Assembly: GCF_005403045.1 (NCBI RefSeq)
Contig: NZ_BJCL01000009.1
Coordinates: 1 to 64,000 of the forward strand
Reading direction: 5' to 3'
Origin: Pseudaquabacterium pictum
GTDB taxonomy: Bacteria > Pseudomonadota > Gammaproteobacteria > Burkholderiales > Burkholderiaceae_C
Length of the DNA: 64,000 nt
In this document: piece after piece, positions 46,084 to 53,287 of the stretch
Layout: the number at the start of each line of letters is the position of its first letter
Numbering within the stretch: position 1 is the first letter of the stretch
Position numbers and translations under genes: made by a program
The notes under the pieces: generated by a model
The model's input: the letters and a program-made list of their open reading frames with translations, nothing else
What the model was told of the DNA's origin: nothing
Database searches by the model: none

Positions 46084-46355
46084 GCGGCGGCGCCTTCATC
46101 TACTCGGCCTGGGCCGGCCTGGTGGCGTGGGCCAGCAAGCCGGCGCAGCAGCAGCCCCTGCGCGCGGGCGTGCTGAACACCGGCGAGCTGGTGCTGGTCG
46201 ACGACACCGGCGCCGCCCAGGTCTTCAGCGCCGGCACCACCGCGCTGATCCGCGAGCAGCTGATCCACACCGACTTCGCGACCAGCGAGCTGCTGCTGTT
46301 TCCGCAGGAAGGCGCGCTGGGCAGCGAGCCTGTGCGGGCTGGGGGCACCTCATGA
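46080..46355 (+). CDS. Small early protein, unknown
   Basis: The 91-residue protein overlaps gam by ATGA. It is predicted mainly beta (RAGVLNTGELVLVDDTGAAQ, FATSELLLFPQEG). No family is recognised. Translational coupling to gam and to the next gene (both ATGA) supports that it is real. Confidence 0.6.
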   Translation: MSGGAFIYSAWAGLVAWASKPAQQQPLRAGVLNTGELVLVDDTGAAQVFSAGTTALIREQLIHTDFATSELLLFPQEGALGSEPVRAGGTS

Positions 46356-46732
46356 GCGCATCCAAGTACTTCGAGCTGTTGCAGTGGCATGACGCCAGCG
46401 CCAGCAAGCCCGACGCCGAGTTGACAGTGAACGTCTGGTCGACCCAGGACGCGCTGTTAACAGCGCACTGGGATGACGAGCGAGGCGCCTGGATTGACTG
46501 CGCCCACGGCGGCCTCATCACCGACGTGACGCATTGGGCCGACCCGAAAGGCCCGATCGATGGCCTGGCGATCGCGCCGGCCGATGTGTCGGTTGACCAG
46601 GTGCGCGGCGCGCTACTCAACGCGCTCGAGCTGCTGGCCGGATGGGTGGCCTGGAAGAGCCCGAAGCGGCATTTGCGAGAGCACCTAGCGTCGATCGAGG
46701 CGCTGGCCAAGGCCGGTGGAGTGAAGCAATGA
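46352..46732 (+). CDS. DUF551-like small protein
   Basis: The 126-residue protein contains WHDASASKPDAELTVNVWST and VTHWADPKGPIDGLA, a pattern like DUF551 (a WISV...P-vLvy...ViHWmpLP type), a small phage-associated domain with no known activity. Tandem ATGA overlaps place it in a coupled operon. The assignment is moderate. Confidence 0.62.
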   Translation: MSASKYFELLQWHDASASKPDAELTVNVWSTQDALLTAHWDDERGAWIDCAHGGLITDVTHWADPKGPIDGLAIAPADVSVDQVRGALLNALELLAGWVAWKSPKRHLREHLASIEALAKAGGVKQ

Positions 46733-46974
46733 AGCCGGTTCAATTCCCCCTCAACGTGAAGGTGTCCGGCATCGGCGGCGCCTACACCACCCAGACCGTG
46801 GGCGGCCAGCGGGCCAGCAGCACCAGCAGCGCGGCGATGGCGATCGAGCGTCTGGTCGACAAGCTGACCGTGGCGCTGGCGCTGCAGCCGGGTACGCTGA
46901 CGGCGCGCGACCTGCAGGCCAAGGGCCAGCGGCCGACGTGCTCGGTCTGGCAGATCACCCAGCGGGAGGCGTGA
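46729..46974 (+). CDS. Small early protein, unknown
   Basis: The 81-residue frame overlaps its upstream neighbour by ATGA and abuts the gemA start. It has a Gly/Ser/Thr-rich first half (GIGGAYTTQTVGGQRASSTS) and a helical middle (AMAIERLVDKLTVALAL). No family is recognised. Confidence 0.6.
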   Translation: MKPVQFPLNVKVSGIGGAYTTQTVGGQRASSTSSAAMAIERLVDKLTVALALQPGTLTARDLQAKGQRPTCSVWQITQREA

Positions 46975-47474
46975 TGGCATTCCCCGCAGCACGCCAGGTG
47001 CGGCCCCGCAAGAACGACCTGGCCGAGATCCACATCGCCGCCGGCAAGCTGGGCATGGACACCAGCGACAAGAACCCGGAGAGCGAGTACCGCCAGATGC
47101 TGTGGACCCACGGCCGCGTGCGCAGCGCTGGTGACCTGGACCACGCCGGCCGCGCCCGCGTGGTGGCCCACCTGCGCCAGCTGATGCAGGCCCGCGGCCT
47201 GGCCAAGCCGGGGCAGACCTATCCCGGCCGGCCAGCGCGCCCGCCGGCCAGCAAGGCCGAGCAGATCAAGAAGGTGGAGGCGCTGCTCGCCGACTCGGGC
47301 CGCGGGTGGGACTACGCCAACGGCATGTGCAAGCGCATGTTCAAGGTCGACGCGATCGAGTTCGCCACCAGCGCCGATCTGCAGAAGCTGATCGCCGCGC
47401 TGGTGTACGACCAGCGGCGCCAGGCCAAGCGCATCGCGCAGGAAGTCTTCCCCAACCTGAAAGGACAGGCATGA
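46974..47474 (+). CDS. GemA-like regulatory protein (DUF1018, Mu gp16)
   Basis: The 166-residue protein carries the DUF1018 pattern: LAEIHIAAGKLGMDTSD, YRQMLWTHGRVRSAGDL, RARVVAHLRQLMQARG and the C-terminal WDYANGMCKRMFKVD. In Mu, GemA/Mor-region proteins alter host gyrase and gene expression. GGGAGGCG lies just upstream of the ATG. It follows the usual order before mor. Confidence 0.85.
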   Translation: MAFPAARQVRPRKNDLAEIHIAAGKLGMDTSDKNPESEYRQMLWTHGRVRSAGDLDHAGRARVVAHLRQLMQARGLAKPGQTYPGRPARPPASKAEQIKKVEALLADSGRGWDYANGMCKRMFKVDAIEFATSADLQKLIAALVYDQRRQAKRIAQEVFPNLKGQA

Positions 47475-47956
47475 AGCTCACGCCTGATCAGTGGGCGGCG
47501 GTGGAGAAGTCGCTGTCCTTTCCGCACGGCCGCGCTGAGCTGCTGTGCGATGGCACCACCAAGGTGGTGGCCGAGGTGCGGCAGACCAAGCCGCTGCGCT
47601 TCGAGGTGATGGTTTTCATCGACGGCTTCTGGCGCGGCGAATGGCTGCGCCCCGAGCCCAGCCGCAACGAGCACCGCTTCTTGAACATGCACCAGCGCGC
47701 CATGTACAGCGCGAAGGACCTGGCCTTGGCCAAGAGGGTGTACAGCGCCAAGCAGCACCGCCAGATGGCCGAGAAGAAGTACTCGTACTACTCGCCGACC
47801 TTCCCCACCGGCAAAGCCTTCCGCCGTCGCATCAGCAGCACCTGCCAAGACATCCGCCTGGTCGATTGCACCGAAGTGGCTGTGGCCATGCTGGAGATGA
47901 AGCGCAAGGCCCTGATGGACGAGCTCGACGGGTGCACCCAGAAGGAGCCATCGTGA
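47471..47956 (+). CDS. Early-middle hypothetical protein
   Basis: The 161-residue protein overlaps gemA by ATGA. It has a beta N-terminal half (HGRAELLCDGTTKVVAEVRQ, RFEVMVFIDGFWRGEWL) and a basic C-terminal half (YSAKQHRQMAEKKYSYYSPT). I know similar proteins only as hypothetical in Mu-like prophages. No enzyme motif is visible. Confidence 0.65.
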   Translation: MKLTPDQWAAVEKSLSFPHGRAELLCDGTTKVVAEVRQTKPLRFEVMVFIDGFWRGEWLRPEPSRNEHRFLNMHQRAMYSAKDLALAKRVYSAKQHRQMAEKKYSYYSPTFPTGKAFRRRISSTCQDIRLVDCTEVAVAMLEMKRKALMDELDGCTQKEPS

Positions 47957-48420
47957 TGCAACTGAACTGCCCCGTGTGCCACGCCACCTTCCCCATCGAG
48001 AGCGCCCTGCAGCACGAAGCCGGGCGCGAGGTGATGGCGATGCTGGCCGGCATGCAGCCCGATCTGAGCCTGCCGCTGATGCACTACATCGGCTACTTCC
48101 GCCCGGCCAAGCAGCAGCTGGGCTGGGGCCGCGCGCTGCGGCTGATGCGCGAGGTGGTGGGCCTGCTGCCCGTGCCGGCCGAGACGCTGGTGCTCGGCCT
48201 GGTGGAGGCGGCCCGCGGCCTGGACGAGAAGCGCGCCCAGCCGGGCTGGAAGCCGCTGGGCAACCACAACTACCTGAAGCGCTGCCTGGAGAGTGCCCAG
48301 GCCCGCCACGAGGCCGGCACGGTGGTGCAGGCTGCGCTGGCCAACGCCGCGCCCACCGCTCGCCTGCCGCGCAGCCAGGCCGGCCAGGCGCTGGTGGCGC
48401 TGGAGGGCATGAAAGGATGA
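47956..48420 (+). CDS. Zinc-motif protein of Mu-like prophages
   Basis: The 154-residue protein starts MQLNCPVCHATFPIE with one CxxC pair, followed by a helical body (LMHYIGYFRPAKQQLGWGRA, LMREVVGLLPVPAETLVLGL). It overlaps the previous gene by one base and the next by ATGA. The CPVC pair may bind metal with later histidines (NHNYLKR). Function unknown. Confidence 0.65.
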   Translation: MQLNCPVCHATFPIESALQHEAGREVMAMLAGMQPDLSLPLMHYIGYFRPAKQQLGWGRALRLMREVVGLLPVPAETLVLGLVEAARGLDEKRAQPGWKPLGNHNYLKRCLESAQARHEAGTVVQAALANAAPTARLPRSQAGQALVALEGMKG

Positions 48421-48929
48421 CCGCCGCCACCACCACCGCAGAGGATGACCGCTGGCTGCGCAACGCCGTGATCGACGGCGTGCAGCTGCTCTACAGCCTG
48501 GCGCTGCCAGGCAGCCCGGCCGGCGAGGTGCTACCCCTCACCGCACAGGGGTGGATCGAGGTGCTGTGCCGCTGTCACCGGTGGGACGCCGAGCGCGACT
48601 CGGCGCGCCTGCACCCGGCCTTCGTCAGCCTGGCCGGCGCGGTGGACCGGTGGCCGGCGCCCAAGCAGCTGCTGGACCACCTGCCGGCGCTGCCGGCCGA
48701 GCCGGTGCTGGCCTACAGGCCGCCGCCGCTCACGCCCGAGCGGCGGGCCCAGCTGGAGGCCCTGCGCCGCAGGCTGGCAGACAGGCTGACGGCAACCCCG
48801 CAGTCGCGGGCTGTAAACCCTTGCAGGGCCGAGCCGGACGCACTGCAACGAATTGCAACTTCTGGCATCTTCCCCAGTGCACCCCCAAGCACTGGCCAAG
48901 ACCAGCCGGGGTGTGCAGAAACCGCATAA
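48417..48929 (+). CDS. Middle-operon hypothetical protein
   Basis: The 170-residue protein contains VLPLTAQGWIEVLCRCHRWD, RLHPAFVSLAGAVDRWPAPKQL and PPLTPERRAQLEALRRRLAD, a pattern that resembles Mu-like phage proteins encoded just before mor. The last 35 residues are lower in GC and poorly structured. No activity is known. Confidence 0.65.
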   Translation: MTAATTTAEDDRWLRNAVIDGVQLLYSLALPGSPAGEVLPLTAQGWIEVLCRCHRWDAERDSARLHPAFVSLAGAVDRWPAPKQLLDHLPALPAEPVLAYRPPPLTPERRAQLEALRRRLADRLTATPQSRAVNPCRAEPDALQRIATSGIFPSAPPSTGQDQPGCAETA

Positions 48930-48942
48930 GGGACCCTCTGTC

Positions 48943-49347
48943 ATGACATCGCAAGCCACGCTCGATGGGCTTGAACCGCCCATCACCCAAGACCCCGACT
49001 ATCCTGAGCTGATCCGCGAGCTGGCCTCCGTTGTGGAGCGCCAGCTGATCGGCATCGACATCGAGCCCGACCGCGCCGCCGCGGTGGCCGAGGCCACCGC
49101 CGAGGCGGTGCGCGAGCACTTCGGCGGCAGCCCGCTGTACTGGGCCAAGGGCGAGACGATGCGACAGAGACGCAGGCGCGAGCGGATGTGGAACGAGTTC
49201 ACCGGCAACAACTACGCGGCGCTGGCCCGGCGCTATGGCATCTGCCTGCAGCAGGCATACCGGGTGATCGCGGTGGCGCGGCGCGAGCATGCGGCGCGCG
49301 TGCAGGGTGACATGTTCGCCCAGCAGGATCCGCCGGCCAAGCAGTAG
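48943..49347 (+). CDS. Mor transcription activator family protein
   Basis: The 134-residue protein matches the Mor/C family: YPELIRELASVVERQLIGID, AAAVAEATAEAVREHFGG and a C-terminal HTH (FTGNNYAALARRYGICLQQA). Mor activates the middle promoter in Mu, and C, its relative, the late promoters. No separate C gene was found, so this protein may serve both roles and act on the dyads at 49401 and 37580. The ATG at 48943 is preceded by a weak ribosome site; the gene ends 28 bp before a strong terminator. Confidence 0.88.
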   Translation: MTSQATLDGLEPPITQDPDYPELIRELASVVERQLIGIDIEPDRAAAVAEATAEAVREHFGGSPLYWAKGETMRQRRRRERMWNEFTGNNYAALARRYGICLQQAYRVIAVARREHAARVQGDMFAQQDPPAKQ

Positions 49348-49374
49348 GCCGCCGGTCGCCAGGCTGAACCGCAG

Positions 49375-49392
49375 GGCCCGCTTCGGCGGGCC
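49375..49392 (+). terminator. Rho-independent terminator after mor
   Basis: GGCCCGC and GCGGGCC form a 7-bp stem closed by a TTCG tetraloop, followed by TTGTGCTTTT. It ends the early/middle operon. The 3' arm and tract continue into the late-operon dyad. Confidence 0.85.
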
Positions 49393-49400
49393 TTGTGCTT

Positions 49401-49414
49401 TTCGCATCCGCGAA
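49401..49414 (+). promoter_or_regulatory. Late-operon activator dyad, rightward arm
   Basis: TTCGC-ATCC-GCGAA follows the terminator by 8 nt and lies 35 nt before the first lysis-block gene at 49450. It matches the element at 37580-37593 in position, spacing and sequence context. This is the likely late promoter for lysis, terminase and portal genes. Confidence 0.65.
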
Positions 49415-49449
49415 ATGACCGCGGCGCCGCTGCTGGCCACCATGCCAGC

Positions 49450-49779
49450 ATGATGCGCAACACCTCTCGGCGGACCGGACTCTTCAGAGCCGCACTGGCG
49501 GCCACCGGCGCGATGGCAGCGATGGCACTGGCCACCCCCCCCGAAAGGGGGGCATCGGCCACCAGCGCCAGCGAGAGCATCCAGGCCAAGCGCGTGGCCG
49601 ACATGCAGGGCAACAGCCGCCAGGCGGCTGCCATCGAGCGGGCCGCCTGGCTGCGGGCCGGCCGCGGTACGTGGCGCCCGCCGGGCTACCCCCGGCCCGG
49701 TGACAGCGTGCGCCAGCACGCGCGCAAGGCTGCGGCCAGGCGCAACAAGGTGCGCGCCCGCCGCGCCGCCCGGGGCTGA
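49450..49779 (+). CDS. Small exported or anchored basic protein at start of lysis block
   Basis: The 109-residue frame begins MMRNTSRRTGLFRAALAATG with a hydrophobic segment (AALAATGAMAAMALATPP), resembling a signal peptide or signal anchor, and ends in an Arg/Lys-rich tail. No family is recognised. It is the first gene after the late dyad. A twin-Arg-type RR is present, but the rest of that motif is poor. Confidence 0.55.
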   Translation: MMRNTSRRTGLFRAALAATGAMAAMALATPPERGASATSASESIQAKRVADMQGNSRQAAAIERAAWLRAGRGTWRPPGYPRPGDSVRQHARKAAARRNKVRARRAARG

Positions 49780-49781
49780 GC

Positions 49782-50045
49782 ATGGCCCAGCAGAGCGACA
49801 CCCGCGCCAACGTGCTGGCCATCGGCGCCGTGGCGGTGCTGATCGCCTGCCTGGGCGTGCTGACCGTCTGGCGCAAGGAGATCCCCGGCGAGGTGGTCGG
49901 CGTCATCAGCACCGTGGCCGGCATTGCCGGCGCCTGCCTGCGCGATGCCTTCCAGTTCGAGTTCGGCAGCAGCCGGGGCAGCCGCGAGAAGGATGCGCTG
50001 CTGGCCCAGCGCATGGACAAGGACGGCCCGGGGCCTGCCGCATGA
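49782..50045 (+). CDS. Putative holin (two transmembrane segments)
   Basis: The 87-residue protein has two hydrophobic segments (VLAIGAVAVLIACLGVLTVW, about 11-30; VVGVISTVAGIAGACLRDAF, about 38-57) and a charged C-terminus (RGSREKDALLAQRMDKD), the size and topology of a class II holin. It lies 2 bp after its neighbour at the head of the late operon. The holin role rests on topology and position only. Confidence 0.6.
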   Translation: MAQQSDTRANVLAIGAVAVLIACLGVLTVWRKEIPGEVVGVISTVAGIAGACLRDAFQFEFGSSRGSREKDALLAQRMDKDGPGPAA

Positions 50046-50299
50046 GCGACATCGCCGACCGCGCCAACGACGAGACCGCCATGCTGCTGCGCCACTCGCT
50101 CGCTGCACAGCGGCTGAAGGGTGCGTTGCAGGCCGGCGCGCTGGCCGACCAGGCGCGCTGGCGGGTGTTGAGCGCCGAGTACTGCGAGGGCGCGCATTGC
50201 GGCGAGCCCATCCCTGATGACCGGCGGCGCCTGCTGCCAGGCGTGAGCCTCTGCGTGGAGTGCCAGGCCCGAATCGAGAAAGGCTACGGCACCAAATGA
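50042..50299 (+). CDS. TraR/DksA-type zinc-finger protein
   Basis: The 85-residue protein has the four-cysteine pattern EYCEGAHCGEPI ... LCVECQARIE of the TraR/DksA C4 zinc finger (cysteines near 49, 54, 71 and 74) after a helical N-terminus. Phage TraR-like proteins bind RNA polymerase in the secondary channel and mimic DksA-ppGpp. It overlaps both neighbours by ATGA. Confidence 0.85.
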   Translation: MSDIADRANDETAMLLRHSLAAQRLKGALQAGALADQARWRVLSAEYCEGAHCGEPIPDDRRRLLPGVSLCVECQARIEKGYGTK

Positions 50300-50673
50300 C
50301 CATCCAGCTTGAGGCATACCAGCTGTTCATCATCATCGCCACGGTGATCGGCGCGTTCTGGGCAATCGCGCAGTTGCTCATCAAGGGCAGCCAGGACCAC
50401 CTGGCCGACAAGTTCACCGCCGTCACCGACCTGATCAAGGCCCAGAGCCGAATGATCGAGGGCCAGGGCGATGACATGCGGCGCATCGAGCGCGACCTGA
50501 TGGGCCTGAAGGCTGAGCTGCCGCGCGACTACGTGCGGCGCGAGGACTACAACCAGGCCATCGCCACGATCATGACCAAGATCGATCACGCGACGCTGCT
50601 CATGCAGAACTCAGTGCGCGAGATCTATGCCCAGGCGGCCAAGGCCAACCCCCAGAAGGACCACCAAGCATGA
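50296..50673 (+). CDS. DUF2730-like membrane-anchored coiled-coil protein (Mu gp25 position)
   Basis: The 125-residue protein has an N-terminal transmembrane segment (YQLFIIIATVIGAFWAIAQL, about 7-26) and a coiled coil (DDMRRIERDLMGLKAELPRD). This is the Mu gp25/DUF2730 layout, and it precedes gp26- and gp27-like genes as in Mu. It may have a role in lysis or envelope interaction. Confidence 0.7.
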   Translation: MTIQLEAYQLFIIIATVIGAFWAIAQLLIKGSQDHLADKFTAVTDLIKAQSRMIEGQGDDMRRIERDLMGLKAELPRDYVRREDYNQAIATIMTKIDHATLLMQNSVREIYAQAAKANPQKDHQA

Positions 50674-50990
50674 GCACCCCCGACGTCGCCATGACCATGC
50701 AGCGCGTGCGCCGCGAGAGCATCCGCTGGTATCTGCTGGTGGCGCTGAACGTGAGCCGGCCCGCCGGCTGCGGCACCACGGTGCTGCTGAGCGTGATGCA
50801 GGCCAACTACCACGACGCCACCGAGCAGGAGATCCGCCGCGAGCTGGACTACCTGCACGACCGGCAGCTGATCACCATCGACAAGCGCCCCGATGGCCGC
50901 TGGCACTGCGAGCTGAACCGCCTGGGCGTCGACCTGGTCGAGTACACGATCGACTGTGAGCCGGGCATTGCCCGGCCGGCGATCGCCTGA
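50670..50990 (+). CDS. Mu gp26-like winged-helix protein
   Basis: The 106-residue protein has a helical, winged-helix-like fold (ESIRWYLLVALNVSRPAGC, ATEQEIRRELDYLHDRQLIT, DGRWHCELNRLGVDLVEYTI). It sits between gp25- and gp27-like genes exactly as Mu gp26. The function is unknown, with a packaging or DNA-binding role possible. Confidence 0.75.
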   Translation: MSTPDVAMTMQRVRRESIRWYLLVALNVSRPAGCGTTVLLSVMQANYHDATEQEIRRELDYLHDRQLITIDKRPDGRWHCELNRLGVDLVEYTIDCEPGIARPAIA

Positions 50991-51004
50991 CCCAGGCGCA
51001 TGCA

Positions 51005-51529
51005 ATGGGCGAGCGCAGCAAGATCCTGACCCTGCCCGAGGCCACGCGGGCGGAGCTGGACCAGCGGCTAATCAGCGGCGGATTCCAGGGCTATGTGGAG
51101 CTGGAGGACTGGCTGCGGCAGCAGGGCTACGAGGTGGGCAAGAGCAGCATCCACCGCTACGGCAGCGCGATGGAGCGCCGCCTGGCCGAACTGCAGCGTA
51201 GCACCCAGGAAGCCCGCGCCCTGGTGGCCGCCGCGCCCGACGACACCGACGCGATGGCCCGCGCCACCATGCAGATGCTGCAGCAGCGCCTGTTCGGCCT
51301 GCTGCGCGACATGGACGAGATCGACCCCGACTCGGTCGACATCGCCAAGATCGCCAAGGCGATGGCGCCGCTGGTGCGGGCCAGCATCGCGCAGCAGCAG
51401 TTCATGCGCGAGGTGGCGGAGCGTGCCAAGGCCGCGGCCGAGCAGGTCGACAAGCTCACCAAGACCGGCGGGCTGTCCGCCGACTCGGCGGCAGAGCTCC
51501 GCCGCGCCATCCTGGGCATCGCGCAGTGA
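51005..51529 (+). CDS. DUF3486 protein (Mu gp27), probable small terminase
   Basis: The 174-residue protein matches DUF3486/Mu gp27: KILTLPEATRAELDQRLISG, YEVGKSSIHRYGSAMERRL and a long helical C-terminus. It lies directly upstream of the large terminase, the usual position of the small subunit, which recognises phage DNA. It overlaps a small Cys-rich gene by GTGA. Confidence 0.87.
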   Translation: MGERSKILTLPEATRAELDQRLISGGFQGYVELEDWLRQQGYEVGKSSIHRYGSAMERRLAELQRSTQEARALVAAAPDDTDAMARATMQMLQQRLFGLLRDMDEIDPDSVDIAKIAKAMAPLVRASIAQQQFMREVAERAKAAAEQVDKLTKTGGLSADSAAELRRAILGIAQ

Positions 51530-51714
51530 CGGCGGCCGACATGCCAGACGGCGATTGCGGCGGTTGCGGTTCGACTGCCGCCGAGCGCCTGAAGAACAAG
51601 CCAGGCGAGACGCAAGAAGTGCGCGAGTGCCCGCACTGCTACTCGGACAAGTGCTGCATGTGCGACATGGGCGACGACGTCGAGTGCGGCAACTGCCCGG
51701 ACGAAGGCGAGTGA
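51526..51714 (+). CDS. Cysteine-rich mini-protein between terminase genes
   Basis: The 62-residue frame starts at a GTG overlapping the gp27 stop and ends in a GTGA overlap with the terminase start, so it is coupled on both sides. It contains CGGCG, CPHC, CCMCD and CGNC, ten cysteines likely forming zinc sites. No family is recognised; it does not resemble the Mu Com zinc finger beyond size. Confidence 0.6.
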   Translation: MTAADMPDGDCGGCGSTAAERLKNKPGETQEVRECPHCYSDKCCMCDMGDDVECGNCPDEGE

Positions 51715-53273
51715 CCACCGTCCCCCTCGATCTGCCCAACACGGCCGGCGTTGAAGCGCCGGCCGTGCTGCTGCCATACCAGCAGCGCTGGGTGGCGGAT
51801 CGAAGCCCCTTCAAGGTGGCGCGCAAGAGCCGTCGAACCGGCTTGACCTGGGCCGAGGCGGCCGACAACGTGCTGACTGCCGCCAGCGACCGATCGGCCG
51901 GCGGCCAGAACGTCTACTACATCGCCTACAACCAGGACATGACGGTGGAATACATCCAGGCCGCCGCCATGTGGGCCCGGGTGTTCAACAAGGCCGCGGG
52001 CGAGATCGAAGAGGGCTTCTGGGGCGACGAGGAAGACGAGAAGAACATCAAGACTTTCACGATCCGGTTCCCGGGCTCGGGCTTCCGCATCGTGGCGCTG
52101 AGCAGCCGGCCCAGCAACCTGCGCGGCCGGCAAGGCGTGATCGTGATCGACGAGGCCGGCTTCCACGAGAAGCTCGACGAGCTGCTCAAGGCCGCGATGG
52201 CCATGCTGATCTGGGGTGGTGCGGTGCACGTCATCTCCACGCTCAACGGCGTGGAGAACCCCTTCACGGTCCTGGCCGTCGACATCGAGGCCGGCCGGCG
52301 CAAGGGCACGGTGCATGACATCCCGTTCCGCCAGGCGGTGGCCGAGGGCCTGTATCGCCGCGTGTGCCTGCGCCTGGGCAAGCCCTGGACACAGGCGGAG
52401 GAAGACGCCTGGGTGGCCGGCGTGTATGCCTTCTACGGCGCCGGTGCAGCCGAGGAACTGGACTGCATCCCCGCCAACAGCGGCGGGGCCTGGCTGAGCC
52501 GCGCCCTGATCGAAAGCCGCATGTCGGCCGACCTGCCGGTGCTGCGCTGGGAGTGCAAGCCCGGCTTCGACACGCTGCCTGACCACATCCGCAAGGCCGA
52601 CTGCCAGGACTGGATCGACGAGCACCTTGCGCCGCTGCTGGCCAGGTTGGATCCAGCGCTGCAGAGCTTCTTCGGCAGCGACTTCGGCCGCAGCGGTGAC
52701 CTGACGGTGGACGTGCCGGTGCAGCTCACCCAGCAGCTGGTGCGGCGCGTGCCCTTCATGGTGGAGCTGCGCAACGTGCCCTTCAAGCAGCAAGAGCAGG
52801 TGGCGTTCTTCATCATCGACCGGCTGCCGCGCTTCATGCACGGCAAGTTCGACGCCCGCGGCAACGGCCAGTACATGGCCGAGGTGGCCATGCAGCGCTA
52901 CGGCGCCGCCCGCATCGAGCAGGTGATGCTCAGCGAGACCTGGTACCGGGAGAACACCGCGCCCTTCAAGGCCGCCTTCGAAGACGGCACCATCGAGCTG
53001 CCGCGCGATGCCGACGTGATGGGCGATCTGCGGGCCTTCGAGGTGGTGCGGGGCGTGCCTCGCATCCCGGACAAGCGCACCAAGGATGCCGACGGCAACA
53101 AGCGCCACGGCGATGCCGGCGTGGCGCTGCTGCTGGCCGATGCGGCAACCCGCGCCGAGGTGACGCCGATGGAGTTCGAAGCGCTGGGCGTGCAGCGCGC
53201 ATCCAGCGGCATGGATGGCTGGCTCGACGGTGACACCCGCGCGCTGCGCCGCAGCTACCTCTACAGCGCATGA
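51711..53273 (+). CDS. Terminase large subunit (Mu gp28)
   Basis: The 520-residue protein has the ATPase motifs ARKSRRTGLT (Walker A-like, residues about 37-46) and VIVIDEAGF (Walker B, 143-151) and a C-terminal nuclease region beginning GSDFGRSGDLTVDV with its metal aspartate. It packages DNA into the prohead by headful. The start is a GTG at 51711 overlapping the previous stop. The Walker A deviates from the classical GKT, as usual for Mu-type terminases. Confidence 0.92.
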   Translation: MTTVPLDLPNTAGVEAPAVLLPYQQRWVADRSPFKVARKSRRTGLTWAEAADNVLTAASDRSAGGQNVYYIAYNQDMTVEYIQAAAMWARVFNKAAGEIEEGFWGDEEDEKNIKTFTIRFPGSGFRIVALSSRPSNLRGRQGVIVIDEAGFHEKLDELLKAAMAMLIWGGAVHVISTLNGVENPFTVLAVDIEAGRRKGTVHDIPFRQAVAEGLYRRVCLRLGKPWTQAEEDAWVAGVYAFYGAGAAEELDCIPANSGGAWLSRALIESRMSADLPVLRWECKPGFDTLPDHIRKADCQDWIDEHLAPLLARLDPALQSFFGSDFGRSGDLTVDVPVQLTQQLVRRVPFMVELRNVPFKQQEQVAFFIIDRLPRFMHGKFDARGNGQYMAEVAMQRYGAARIEQVMLSETWYRENTAPFKAAFEDGTIELPRDADVMGDLRAFEVVRGVPRIPDKRTKDADGNKRHGDAGVALLLADAATRAEVTPMEFEALGVQRASSGMDGWLDGDTRALRRSYLYSA

Positions 53274-53287
53274 CCGGAGCCTGACAC

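Noticed and set aside
51526-51714. Mu Com-like translational activator
   Set aside because: Same length and cysteine-rich, but cysteine spacing and remaining sequence do not match Com, and it is not next to the methylase.
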